From the NCBI GenBank assembly GCA_029261925.1, contig JAJDAJ010000077.1, forward strand, positions 19,988 through 83,987: a stretch of 64,000 nt of DNA, given 5' to 3'. The position numbers were made by a program, and so were the translations under genes. This document shows positions 34,301-43,438 of the stretch, piece after piece; the first letter of the stretch is position 1; every line of letters begins with the position of its first letter. The notes beneath the pieces were generated by a model. It searched no databases, was not told the DNA's origin, and worked only from the letters and a program-made list of their open reading frames with translations. This DNA is from Deltaproteobacteria bacterium. Its GTDB lineage: Bacteria > Myxococcota_A > UBA9160 > SZUA-336.

Positions 34301-35086
34301 ATGGCAGCGGCGAGTGGAACTGGAACGGCGGGCTGGGTAGTGGCCCTCGGCCTCGGTCTCGGATTCGCCATCACGCAACTGGACCCGAGTCTGCTCCGCC
34401 GCCCGGAACCAGTGTCTGGGGCAGCCGCGGTGCTGCCCGGCCTGGCACCCGTTCCCGCCGAGGAGCCGGAGGTCGACCCCTACGAGCTCCTGGCCGCCGA
34501 GGCGGCGGGGGCGTCCGGGGAGGCGATCGCCGCCGTGGACCGAAAGATCGAGAGTGCCGAGCGCGAGCACGCCACCGATTACCGGTACACACTCGAGCGC
34601 GCCGGCCTCGCGGTCTTCGGTCGCGCGGAGCACCATGAGGCCTTCCACCTGCTGCGGAAGGCCGCCGACAAGGCGATCGCGACGGGAAAGGCTGCTGAGA
34701 TGCTGGAGCAGCTGGAGCGCGACGGCGGGTCGCGCGGCCGCCTGCGCAAGCTGAGCGTCGGGCATGTCGAGTGGACGGAGCTCAGGGAGGCCCTCGCCAC
34801 GGAGGACCGAGAGCGTCTGTGGCACAAGCCGGCGCCACGACCGCATCGGAATGGCGGTCATGCGAACGCAGGCGAGGCCTCGACCCCGAAGGGGAAGCGC
34901 ACGGCCGAACGGCACGCGCCCCACCCCGAACGAGTCCCGGCGCCGCTGATGGCCGCGGCCCTGCTCGAGGATGGAAAGCCCTGCCAGGCCCTGATCGCGC
35001 TGCGCTCGGCGCCACCGGACGCGCGACTCGCGAGCATCTACCGGCAGGCCCGCGGAGAGTGTCTGGGCGACCTCGATTCCCGTTGA
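34301..35086 (+). CDS. unknown protein with N-terminal membrane anchor
   Basis: A 261-residue protein that I cannot assign. It starts with a Gly/Ala-rich hydrophobic segment (about residues 9-24) that may be a membrane anchor or signal, then a Pro-rich linker with PEEVDPYELLAAEA-like acidic sequence, a helical block (about 70-170) rich in Ala, Glu and Arg (HEAFHLLRKAADKAIATGKA), a basic Pro/His/Gly linker and a final helical block (LEDGKPCQALIALRSAPPD) that looks like a TPR-type helix pair. Two late Cys residues (in KPCQ and GECLG) might pair. The gene lies alone before a cupin gene. Confidence 0.6.
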   Translation: MAAASGTGTAGWVVALGLGLGFAITQLDPSLLRRPEPVSGAAAVLPGLAPVPAEEPEVDPYELLAAEAAGASGEAIAAVDRKIESAEREHATDYRYTLERAGLAVFGRAEHHEAFHLLRKAADKAIATGKAAEMLEQLERDGGSRGRLRKLSVGHVEWTELREALATEDRERLWHKPAPRPHRNGGHANAGEASTPKGKRTAERHAPHPERVPAPLMAAALLEDGKPCQALIALRSAPPDARLASIYRQARGECLGDLDSR

Positions 35087-35235
35087 GGGGGACGGCCCCG
35101 CGCGCCGGCAATGCAACGCCCACGGGGTCTGCGGCGCAGGCGCAGTGCGGTATCGCTGCGGGCGAGAAGGCGCGCCGCAGCGTACCGCGATCCCACTGGC
35201 GTGCGGTACGATGGGCTCCCGCGCCAGGAGGCCCG

Positions 35236-35754
35236 ATGTCCGAGTCAAGGAAGCCCGCGCCGACAGGCAAGATGATCCTCTTCACCGGGGCTGGCGCGCC
35301 GAGCCTGGAGGAATCCGCGATGGTGCATGAGCGGACCTTCACGGAGGGGGGATCGATCGAGGAGCTCTTCGACGAGCGGACGGTGGGCACATCGTCCACC
35401 GCGGTCCCGTTCCGGCAGGAAGGCCCGGGGGGCTTCAGCCTGGTGATCGTGGACTTCGCCCCGGGCTTCCTCCTGCCCCGGCACAGCCACTCGGCCGACT
35501 GCCTCTACTACATCGTCGAGGGCGGGATCGCGATGGGCACACGCGTGCTCGGTCCGGGTGATGGCTTCTTCGTACCGGCGGAGCAACCGTACGCGTACCG
35601 CGCCGGTCCCGAGGGCGTGAAGCTGCTGGAGTTCCGGCACCGGTCGGCCTTCGACACCAAGTTCCACGAGAAGGACCTGGCTCGCTTCCGGGCAAAGGCG
35701 GCGGCGTCTCTGGCGGATGCCACTGCAGGGAGCGTGCCCGACGCACGCGGCTGA
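35236..35754 (+). CDS. cupin domain protein
   Basis: A 172-residue single-cupin protein. The metal motif is PRHSHSADCLYYIVEGG (about 80-96), with the two His and later Glu, and the second cupin motif is LGPGDGFFVPAEQPYAYRAG. Small cupins act as isomerases, dioxygenases or ligand-binding regulators. CAGGAGG lies before the ATG at 35236. A GGTACGAT sequence about 25 bases upstream may hold its -10. No neighbour points to a substrate. Confidence 0.8.
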   Translation: MSESRKPAPTGKMILFTGAGAPSLEESAMVHERTFTEGGSIEELFDERTVGTSSTAVPFRQEGPGGFSLVIVDFAPGFLLPRHSHSADCLYYIVEGGIAMGTRVLGPGDGFFVPAEQPYAYRAGPEGVKLLEFRHRSAFDTKFHEKDLARFRAKAAASLADATAGSVPDARG

Positions 35755-35829
35755 CCGGTTGGGCTCGGGAGGCGTCCGTCGCATGAGCGCACACCGCAGG
35801 GGCCGTCTGGCCGCTGCGCATCCACCACG

Positions 35830-38800
35830 CTACTGCGAGTGCAGGTCTGCGCTGCGGCCGCTGGGGTCGTTGAAGGTCGTCGGCGAGTTGCCCACGTAGC
35901 TGTACGGGTTGCCGGCGTTGCGCTCGTCGTAGACCCCAGGGTCGCGGCTGTTGAACCGACCGGTGCCGGGGTCGAAGAAGCGGGGCCCCCAGACATAGTG
36001 GCCGGTCTCGAAGTCGAACCGCTTGCCCTGGAACAGGTAAGGTGGGAAGACGCTCGGTCCAATCGTGATGAGTGCGGCGCCGAAGTCGTCGTAGATGAAC
36101 TTCTGCAACAGGCTGCCGAAGGCCTGGGCGGTCGCGATCAGGTCGTTCCGCGGGTTGCGGATGTACCAGGTCTCACGGGGAACGCCGGCCTGGAAGCTGC
36201 TGGACTGGATGTTCTGGTAGACGACCTCGTCCTCGGCGCGGGGGCCGTAGACCTGGGTCAGACGGGTCTCGTTGCCGACAAAGTCCCACTGCTCGACGAC
36301 GCGGTCTCTGTTGTCGTAGTAGTACTCCAGGTCGTCGAGCACCATGCCGGCGACGTCCTTCTGGATCCGGCGGACCCGGCGCCCCTCGGCGTCGTAAGCG
36401 TAGGTCGCCAGCTCGGCGCTGAAGGCGTTGTTGACCACGCGGACCAGCCGGTCGTTGAAGTCGTACTCGTAGCTGCGGGTCCCGTCATCGATCAGGTTAC
36501 CGTTGGCGTCGTATCCCCTCGCCACGCCCCCCACCGCCGTGTACTGGTTGACGTTGTCGCTGGTGTAGTGGGTCTCTTCGGGCACCGTGAGGAGGTCGTC
36601 GCTCCTGGTGACCCGAACGCGGTTCCCCACGCCGTCGTACTGGTAGTCCAGCACCTTGTGGTTGCGGATCGCGGCGCCGCCGACTCCCCCCTCGTCGAAC
36701 CGTGACTGGACCACGCGGCAGGCCGAGTCGTAGACGTAGTTGTCGCCCTGCTCGGCCTGCTCAAAGGGGTGAACACTGTCCAAGCGCCTCTCCGACAGCC
36801 GGGAGCCGTTGCGGTCGTAGGTATATTCGCGCTTGATCACCTCACCGCCGAAGAACTCGGTGACCTCGAACCCCACCTCACGCCCCACGGCGTCGTAGCC
36901 GTCGAGGTTGCCGAGCGTGTCGTGCCAGCGGATCCGGTTGTCGCTGGCGAGATGCCGCTCGAGCTCGCGGTTGCCTGGACCGATTCGAATGATGTTCCGT
37001 ACGATCTCGCCGCCGAGGCCCGACTGGATGTTCTTCACCCGGTCCAGGTCGTCGAAGAAGTAGCTGGTGAGGTCACCGGACTGGTTCTGGATGCGCTCGG
37101 CATCGCCGTCGCCGGAGTAGACGAAGCTCGTCGGGACCTCTCGAATCCCTTGCACGGCCTCGAGCACGCGGCCCAGAGAGTCGAGGATCCGTGTGTGGAT
37201 CAAGGGCGGAGTCGTGTTGTCGTCCGTGGATCGGGTCATGTTGCCCAGCCCGTCGTAGCCCCAGGTCTGCTGCGTGGTTCCCAGCACGCCAGCGCCGCGG
37301 GTCACGTCGGCCTGGATCCGCCGGTTGTCAGCGTCGTAGCTGTACGCCACCGTGGTCCCGTTGGGGTCGCCCGTCGAGACCAGGTTCGAGTCGCGGTCGT
37401 AGCCGAACGAGTAGATGGCGCCATTGGCCAGCGTACGCGAGACGCGGCGATCGCGGGCGTCGAACCCGAACTGGGTGTCGTTCGTGTTGTCGTCGGTGAT
37501 CGAGGTCAGGTTGCCGTTGTCGTCGTAGCCAAAGCTGACCGTGATCTGGCCGTCCGAGTTGGCCAGGTTGGAGGTGTCGAGCGGGGCCCCGCCGACGCCG
37601 CCCACCCGCAAGTCCGTGACCTCGGCCACCCGGCGATCGGCGCCGTCGTAGTAGTTCGTCCTGGTGTTGCCGGCGTCGTTGATCACGCCGGGGAAGACGC
37701 CGAGCGGGTCCGCCACGCCCATCAGCGGCCCGTTGGCGTCGCTGGAGGTGGTCTGGTTGCCGCGGCTGTCGTAGCCGTAGGCGTACGTCTGGCCCAGCGA
37801 GTCCGACACCCGCGCGATCCGGTCGAGCTGGTCGTAGACGTAGTACGTCGTCCTCACCTGGTCGGGGACCGCGGGGGCCGGCGAATCGAACGCGCTGGTC
37901 AGGCCGGGCTCGCTCATGGTCTCGATGCTGACCACGCGGATCGGGTTGCCGTTGGCGTCGTAGTAGGTCTCGACCCGGTTGCCGAGCGCGTCGATCGACT
38001 CGGCTCGCCGTCCGGCGCCGTCGTAGCGGTACTCGGTGACCTCGGTGTCGTCCTCGATCGCGAAGCGCGTCCGCCCCAGTCCGTCGTGCTCGGTCATCTC
38101 GGTCACCCAGCCGTCGGGTGGGTCGATGCCGCCACCGTCGAACAGGAACACGGGTCGGATTGGCGTCTCCGAGCTGGGCACCACGAACAGCTGCTTGTCG
38201 ATCCGGCAGGTCCGGTTGAGCTCGTCGTGGGTGTAGCGCTCGTTGCTCAGGGTCTGGTTTGGCGCGCCGGGCTGGTTGCCCGGGTGCCCGTCGATCTGGC
38301 GCTCATTCACGTTCCCCGCCGGGTCCCGGAACAGCTCGGTCACGGTCCCCATGGGCGTCGTGGTGGTCCTGAGCCGGTCATGGCCGTCGTAGGTGTAGAG
38401 CGTCGAGTCGCCCACCACGTCACCGTCATGATCCTCGGCGTCGACCCGGCGGCTGAGGTTGCCGTTGTCGTCGTAGTCGTACTGGTAGGTGCCCGCCTCG
38501 AGGCTGCCTGCACCTTCGGTGATCAGGTAGGGCAGGTGGCGCTCGTCGTAGCTGACGGTGTCGACGTTCAACTTCGGGTACGTGGTCTGCGTCCGCAGCT
38601 CATGCTCGTCGTAGCTGTACTGCTTCCGCACCATCGCGCCGGCGCCCACCTCGTGGCTCTCCACGACCCTGTTCCCGAGGATGTCGTGGCTGAAGACGTG
38701 TTCGATGAAGGCACCCACACCCGCGGTGGTCGTCACGGCGGGGTCGTCCTCGACCTCGGTCCGGATCACCCGCCCGTTGTGGTCGTGGAAGTGCCGCGTC

Positions 38801-41241
38801 TCGTACTGGAAGGGTGCCTCGCCGGTGGGTAGCTGGCCACGGACGATCGCCTGGGCCGTGTCGGCGGCGCGGGTCTCGACCACGACCTCACCCAGGGCGT
38901 TGACCTCGTAGTCGGTGACCACGCCGCGAGGATCGCGCTCGCGAATCACCGCGCCGCCCGGGCTGTACGCGTAGTGGGACTCCAGCGCCTCCGGAGTCCG
39001 AACAGCGGTCCTGCGTGCGGTCGTGTTGGCGTCGACGATCCGGGCCCGCAGATACCCCCGGCCCAGCGTCGAGCTCTGCCCGGCGACGGTGACGCCGTCT
39101 CCGTCGGGGTCATTCTCGGGGTAGTAGTCGTAGGTCGTGATCGAGCCCTCGGGGTCGATCTCGGCCGTCAGCTGGCCCCGCGCGTTCCACCGCCGCTCCC
39201 ACACGATCTCCTGCGTCGTGTCACCCAGGACGCCCGCCATGTTGGAGGTGGCCGCGACGTGAACGGTGGGCTCCTCCTCGCGGACGTTGTCGCCTGCGGC
39301 GTCGGTGGTCACGCCATCGGCGTTGAGGTCGCCCAGCCCACGCGCGACGCCGGCCAGGCTGATGTCCCAGTCGGCGGCCTCCGGGACCGTCGCGCTGCCC
39401 TCCTGGTAGTCGTAGTACCAGCGGCTGATATAGCGGTCGCTGGTCACCGTGGGGTTGATCGGAGGCACGAACCCCGCGGTGTGCTCACGCGGGTCGCTCT
39501 CGCTCGCCAGCTGCTGGTAGAGCGGCTCGTAGGTGCGCTCCACCCGCAGCGTGCCGCCGCCGCGGGCGGGATCGGCGATCCGCTCGGTCACCACGACGTT
39601 CGCCTGGGCAGCGCGGTCGCCGCTGCCATAGGTGTGCTGGAGCTCGTTGCCCAGGGGGTAGACCTGGCGGGTCAGCTGCCCGTCGAGGTCGTAGTAGCTG
39701 CGCGTGTCGTAGCTGGCGGGCTCGCCCGGCCTCAGCCCCCGGGTCAGCCGCTGCTCGACGATCAGGTGGTCCCGCTCGTTGATCTGTACCACGAGCTGGT
39801 TGCCGTTGCGCTCGTTCACCGCCACATCCAGGCGCGACAGGTCGGGGTCGGGGCCGGCGGCCTGATTGACGGGTGTGTAGCCGTACTCGACCGTACCACC
39901 AGCGGCCACTCCCGAGGCGTTGGTCCCACCCACGACCTCGCTCGTGACACGGTCGTAGGCGGGGCCGGCGCTCTCGCCATAGGCGATGGTGATCGCCGGA
40001 GTGCCGCTGGTCGCGAACTCCTCGGGGTAGGTGACGGTGAGCAGGTTGTGGTCGAGGTTGGCGTCGCCGCTGCCCTCGCGGTAGCTGTAGCCCTCGGTCC
40101 GACCGTCGGCGAAGTCGTCCCCCGTCGAGGTCCCCACGACCACAGGCGAGCGAGTCTGCGCCAGATCGAAGTTGGTGGTGTAGCTGTAGACGACCTCGCG
40201 GTTCTGGAAGTCCCGCACCGTGACGAGGCGATCGCGCCCGTCGGCGAAGGTCGCGAACACGAAGTCAACGCTCCGCCCGTAAGGATCGGTCGCGCGCTGC
40301 AGGTTGCCCCGAGCGTCGTAGCTGAAGCTCATCGTGTTGCCGTGACGGTCCATGTGGCCCGTCAGGCGCCCAGTCGCGTCGTAGGAGTGCTTGAAGCCGT
40401 CGGGCTGACGGAGCGTGTAGCTCGTGTCCGCTTCCTGGCGCAGGGTCCCGAACTGACCCGCCGGCGCGGTGAAGACCCCGCCGCCCTGGCTGACCCAGGT
40501 GTCCACACGACCGTGCCCGTCGTTGCGGACCACATCGCCGTTGCCCTGCACGTGGAGACGCTCGTTGTAGCTGAAGTCCCAGCCGTGCCCCATGGGCCCG
40601 TCGTAGCCGAGCTGACTGCGATAACGCCGTGAGAGCACGAAGTCGACCTGGCCGCGGCCCGCGATCCGCAGGTCCACCCGATCGAGCCGCTTCTCACCGC
40701 TGCTGAGCAGTGTGCTCGAGCCAGGCGCGTTCCCGCGGGCAGGTCCGTAGACCGCAGCGGCGTCGGCATCATCCGCCCCTGCCGCAGGTTCCTGACCGGT
40801 GCCGGTCGCCTGCGGTTCGTCGGCTGGCAGCGGTCCCTGGCACACCTGCTGGATTCCCGGCGGGAGCTGGCTGCAGAAGCGCCGGAGGACCACGGAGTCG
40901 GCGAGGTCGCAGTCGTCGGGAAGACCATCGAGGTTCGCGTCAGACAGGTTCTGGAGACCGGTGACGTTGCAGGCGAAGGGAACCGGCAGCGCCGCGATGA
41001 TCCCCGCTATCGCCTGGCGCACCGCCAGCTTGTCGGCCTCGTCGACGATCCCGTCGCTGTTCACATCCCCGCACGCGGCCCGGGCGGAGCCGGGGATCGC
41101 CAGGACCAGACAGATCCCGGTCGAGACGCAGAGCCACCAGAGGAGCTGTCTGCACCGCCACACCGTGAAGGGGGAATACGAGATGACCGCTCTCCTCTCG
41201 GCTAATACCCCCGTCGGAAACCCGCCGCGGGTGGCGAGCAT
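35830..41241 (-). CDS. giant exported RHS/YD-repeat protein with dockerin-like head
   Basis: A 1803-residue RHS-family protein. A signal peptide spans about 28-55 (WLCVSTGICLVLAIPGSARA), followed by two DxNxDG calcium loops (DVNSDGIVDEAD at 59-70 and DANLDGLPDDCD about 100-111) arranged like a type I dockerin with nearby Cys residues. Then comes the DUF6531-like start (RVDLRIAGRGQVDFVLSRRY), more than a dozen YD repeats of the form YDxxGNLxxxxD, and the conserved RHS core end (GPRFFDPGTGRFNSRDP, SYVGNSPTTFNDPSG). Only eight residues follow, so no toxin tip is encoded. GTG at 41163 is an alternative start giving a cleaner signal peptide. Likely surface-bound or secreted. Confidence 0.9.
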   Translation of the reverse strand: MLATRGGFPTGVLAERRAVISYSPFTVWRCRQLLWWLCVSTGICLVLAIPGSARAACGDVNSDGIVDEADKLAVRQAIAGIIAALPVPFACNVTGLQNLSDANLDGLPDDCDLADSVVLRRFCSQLPPGIQQVCQGPLPADEPQATGTGQEPAAGADDADAAAVYGPARGNAPGSSTLLSSGEKRLDRVDLRIAGRGQVDFVLSRRYRSQLGYDGPMGHGWDFSYNERLHVQGNGDVVRNDGHGRVDTWVSQGGGVFTAPAGQFGTLRQEADTSYTLRQPDGFKHSYDATGRLTGHMDRHGNTMSFSYDARGNLQRATDPYGRSVDFVFATFADGRDRLVTVRDFQNREVVYSYTTNFDLAQTRSPVVVGTSTGDDFADGRTEGYSYREGSGDANLDHNLLTVTYPEEFATSGTPAITIAYGESAGPAYDRVTSEVVGGTNASGVAAGGTVEYGYTPVNQAAGPDPDLSRLDVAVNERNGNQLVVQINERDHLIVEQRLTRGLRPGEPASYDTRSYYDLDGQLTRQVYPLGNELQHTYGSGDRAAQANVVVTERIADPARGGGTLRVERTYEPLYQQLASESDPREHTAGFVPPINPTVTSDRYISRWYYDYQEGSATVPEAADWDISLAGVARGLGDLNADGVTTDAAGDNVREEEPTVHVAATSNMAGVLGDTTQEIVWERRWNARGQLTAEIDPEGSITTYDYYPENDPDGDGVTVAGQSSTLGRGYLRARIVDANTTARRTAVRTPEALESHYAYSPGGAVIRERDPRGVVTDYEVNALGEVVVETRAADTAQAIVRGQLPTGEAPFQYETRHFHDHNGRVIRTEVEDDPAVTTTAGVGAFIEHVFSHDILGNRVVESHEVGAGAMVRKQYSYDEHELRTQTTYPKLNVDTVSYDERHLPYLITEGAGSLEAGTYQYDYDDNGNLSRRVDAEDHDGDVVGDSTLYTYDGHDRLRTTTTPMGTVTELFRDPAGNVNERQIDGHPGNQPGAPNQTLSNERYTHDELNRTCRIDKQLFVVPSSETPIRPVFLFDGGGIDPPDGWVTEMTEHDGLGRTRFAIEDDTEVTEYRYDGAGRRAESIDALGNRVETYYDANGNPIRVVSIETMSEPGLTSAFDSPAPAVPDQVRTTYYVYDQLDRIARVSDSLGQTYAYGYDSRGNQTTSSDANGPLMGVADPLGVFPGVINDAGNTRTNYYDGADRRVAEVTDLRVGGVGGAPLDTSNLANSDGQITVSFGYDDNGNLTSITDDNTNDTQFGFDARDRRVSRTLANGAIYSFGYDRDSNLVSTGDPNGTTVAYSYDADNRRIQADVTRGAGVLGTTQQTWGYDGLGNMTRSTDDNTTPPLIHTRILDSLGRVLEAVQGIREVPTSFVYSGDGDAERIQNQSGDLTSYFFDDLDRVKNIQSGLGGEIVRNIIRIGPGNRELERHLASDNRIRWHDTLGNLDGYDAVGREVGFEVTEFFGGEVIKREYTYDRNGSRLSERRLDSVHPFEQAEQGDNYVYDSACRVVQSRFDEGGVGGAAIRNHKVLDYQYDGVGNRVRVTRSDDLLTVPEETHYTSDNVNQYTAVGGVARGYDANGNLIDDGTRSYEYDFNDRLVRVVNNAFSAELATYAYDAEGRRVRRIQKDVAGMVLDDLEYYYDNRDRVVEQWDFVGNETRLTQVYGPRAEDEVVYQNIQSSSFQAGVPRETWYIRNPRNDLIATAQAFGSLLQKFIYDDFGAALITIGPSVFPPYLFQGKRFDFETGHYVWGPRFFDPGTGRFNSRDPGVYDERNAGNPYSYVGNSPTTFNDPSGRSADLHSQ

Positions 41242-41544
41242 GCATCGATCGGACAGATCTCGCGGCGATTATGCATGGATCGAGCGCCGCCAGACACCGC
41301 CGGTCGAGCCGGTGCGCCGGCTCTGGCTCGAGCCCGGGCCGCGGGCTCACCCCCGATTGCGGTTCCCGCTGAGTACCGGGCACTTCGACGCGCTGTTGCC
41401 CCTGGCTCGAGAACCGCCAGCCTGCGAGCCAGGAGACGCTCTACTGCTGACGCCGGGAGCACGGCCTCTGGATGCCTCCGTGGGATCGCCCCGCGGTGCG
41501 GAGGTTCCTGAAGACCTGCACGGGACCTCCCTGCTCTCGCGTGC
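41242..41544. other. intergenic region upstream of the RHS gene
   Basis: This 303 bp stretch holds no convincing gene. A CATAAT hexamer on the minus strand (41268-41273) would start transcription about 20 bases before the first RHS start. The partly repeated ATGCAT-S-GATCG sequences (near 41239 and 41271) lie around it. Confidence 0.35.
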
Positions 41545-42720
41545 CTACCCGGCCACGTGCACCGGCATGTGCTTGATGCCGGGCACCATGGTGGCGAGGC
41601 GGCGCTGCGGCTTCCCGGCCAGCTCGGTGCGGGCCAGGTGCGGGAGCAGCTCCTCGAAGATGACGCGCGCCTCGAGACGCGTCAGGTGCGCGCCGACGCA
41701 GATGTGCTCGCCGAAGCCGAACTGGATGTGCCGGTTCGGGTGGCGCGTGACGCGAAACTCCTCGGCGTCGAGGCCGAAGACCTCCTCGTCGCGATTGGCC
41801 GCACCGTAGAGCATGACCACGCGCTGGCCGGCGGCGATCTTCTGGCCGCGGATCTCCGTGTCGCGGACCGCGGTCCGGGTCATGTGCGTGACCGGGTTGC
41901 ACCAGCGCAGCATCTCCTCGACCGCGAGCGGCAGCATCGCCGGATCGTCGAGCACGATCCGCAGCTGGTCCGGGTGCTCGATCAGCGCCTGGCTGCCCAG
42001 CGAGATCAGGTTGCGCGTGGTCTCGTTTCCGGCGATCAGGAGCAGCCAGCAGAAGTGGTACAGGTCGTCGTCGGTCAGCGGTGCGCCGTCGCGCTGCACC
42101 GCCAGCAGGCCCGAGAGCAGGTCGTCGCGAGGCTCCGCGCGCCGCTCGTCGATCAGGCGCAGGAAGTAGGCGTGCAGCGCCGCGTGTGCATCAGCCGCCG
42201 CCAGCGTCTCGCCGGGATCCTGCGAGCCGAGGATCGCGTCCGACCAGGTGCGGAACGCCTCCCAGTCCTCCGCCGGCGCACCGATCAGCTCGGCGATCAC
42301 CACCGTGGGAAACGGCGCGGCGATCTCGCTGGCCAGGTCGAGGTCGCTGCCGGGCACGATGCGCGCGACGATCTCGCGCGCCAGCTCGCGCAGGCGCGGC
42401 TCGAGCTCGGCGACGCGCTGCGGCGTGAAGCCGTGCTTGATCAGGGCCCGCAGATCGCGGTGGCGCGGCGGGTCGGTGAAGACCAGCAGCTCCATCATCT
42501 CGGGCGTCACCTCGCCGGTCTCGGGGATCATGATCCCCTGCGTCGAGGTGAACAGCTCGGGGTGGATCGAGACCCAGCGAACGTCCTCGTAGCGCGAGAG
42601 CGCCCAGAACTCGCGCTCGGGATACCAGTAGACGGGTGCCTCGCGCCGCATCCAGCGGTAGGTGGGGAACGGATCGCCCACGTAGAACTCGGGGTCGTGC
42701 AGCCTCGGTGCCGGATCCAT
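41545..42720 (-). CDS. cytochrome P450
   Basis: A 391-residue soluble P450. The heme loop is FGFGEHICVGAHLTRLE with Cys at about 341, the I helix has LLIAGNETTRN and the K helix EEMLRWCNP. It starts MDPAPRLHDPEFYVGDPFP, like CYP125/CYP142-type and related steroid or terpene P450s, though the match is only in general style. The ATG at 42720 has GGGAGGG upstream. It lies upstream of, and divergent from, the TIM-barrel/amidohydrolase/thiolase cluster, which suggests a role in the same pathway. Electron partners are not encoded here. Confidence 0.92.
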   Translation of the reverse strand: MDPAPRLHDPEFYVGDPFPTYRWMRREAPVYWYPEREFWALSRYEDVRWVSIHPELFTSTQGIMIPETGEVTPEMMELLVFTDPPRHRDLRALIKHGFTPQRVAELEPRLRELAREIVARIVPGSDLDLASEIAAPFPTVVIAELIGAPAEDWEAFRTWSDAILGSQDPGETLAAADAHAALHAYFLRLIDERRAEPRDDLLSGLLAVQRDGAPLTDDDLYHFCWLLLIAGNETTRNLISLGSQALIEHPDQLRIVLDDPAMLPLAVEEMLRWCNPVTHMTRTAVRDTEIRGQKIAAGQRVVMLYGAANRDEEVFGLDAEEFRVTRHPNRHIQFGFGEHICVGAHLTRLEARVIFEELLPHLARTELAGKPQRRLATMVPGIKHMPVHVAG

Positions 42721-42789
42721 TCCACCCTCCCGACGCACTCGCGTCCTGGACGGTACAGCGTAGCCCGCGGGCACCACAAGCGGGCGGGG

Positions 42790-42798
42790 TGCTAACGT
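42790..42798 (+). promoter_or_regulatory. extended -10 for leaderless transcript
   Basis: TG-C-TAACGT ends six bases before the ATG at 42805. Transcription would start at the A of the start codon. No ribosome site precedes this ATG. Confidence 0.5.
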
Positions 42799-42804
42799 GC
42801 GCGC

Positions 42805-43413
42805 ATGCGCTGGCCCCTGGGTGTCGTATCCGTGGTCTACGGCGGTCGCCCGATCGAGGAGGCCGCGCGTCTGGCGCGCGAGCAGGGCTTCGAGCACATC
42901 GACGCGCTCGCCGACACCCCCGACGACCTGGCGCTGCCCGTGTACGACCGCTTCGCCATGCGGCCGACCGAGGGCTGCAGCGCCGGGCCCTGGCCGGAGG
43001 GCACGCGCACCTGGGAGCAGACCGTGGCCGACTTCCGGCGCTTTCCCAACGTGCGGATGGAGCCGTGGCCGGGCTCGGTCGTGGGCAGCAACGAGAAGGT
43101 CCTGGCCATGCTCGAGGAGGTCCCGGGCCTGAAGCTGCTGCTCGACGTGGGACACGTGACCGCCTGGGGCGGCGATCCGATCGAGCTGCTGCCCCACGCC
43201 GGCCACGTGCAGCTGCGGCAGGCGCGCGTCGGCCAGACCCAGGCGCTCGAGGGCGACGTGGACTTCCCGGCGATCCTGAAGCGCCTGGAGCAGCTCGGCT
43301 ACGCGGGCCGGCTGAGCATCGAGTACTTCGACCTGCCCGACCGCGGCTGGCCGTTCGACGACCCGCCGGGCGCGGCGGTCGAGATCGCCCGACGCATCCG
43401 CGCGCTGTCGTGA
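42805..43413 (+). CDS. sugar-phosphate isomerase-like TIM-barrel protein, short
   Basis: A 202-residue protein of the xylose-isomerase-like TIM-barrel type (AP_endonuc_2 family). Recognisable parts are a first strand LGVVSVVYGG with the following EEAARLAREQGFEHID, KLLLDVGHVTAWGGDP and a last strand RLSIEYFDLPDRGWPFDDPP. It is about 70 residues shorter than most relatives, so some barrel elements are reduced. It would isomerise or epimerise a small sugar-like or keto acid substrate. It starts the plus-strand cluster and is preceded by an extended -10 with no leader; the next gene starts 25 bases after it. Confidence 0.68.
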   Translation: MRWPLGVVSVVYGGRPIEEAARLAREQGFEHIDALADTPDDLALPVYDRFAMRPTEGCSAGPWPEGTRTWEQTVADFRRFPNVRMEPWPGSVVGSNEKVLAMLEEVPGLKLLLDVGHVTAWGGDPIELLPHAGHVQLRQARVGQTQALEGDVDFPAILKRLEQLGYAGRLSIEYFDLPDRGWPFDDPPGAAVEIARRIRALS

Positions 43414-43425
43414 GGTCGCCGGGAC

Positions 43426-43431
43426 TATCAT
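43426..43431 (+). promoter_or_regulatory. -10 element for the amidohydrolase gene
   Basis: TATCAT ends seven bases before the ATG at 43439, predicting a transcript that begins at or one base from the start codon. Confidence 0.45.
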
Positions 43432-43438
43432 CGAGCCC

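Noticed and set aside
35755..35829. Search for an immunity gene next to the RHS C-terminus
   Set aside because: The gap of 75 bases between the cupin and RHS stop codons is too short and holds no frame.
36769..40632. Two long plus-strand frames inside the RHS gene
   Set aside because: They mirror the YD repeats; the apparent Val/Asp-rich repeats are complements of the YD codons. The minus-strand protein has clear family motifs.
41242..41544. Possible small gene or toxin tip upstream of the RHS start
   Set aside because: No frame has motifs, promoter and ribosome site; the region does not resemble an RHS tip or immunity gene, which would in any case lie downstream.
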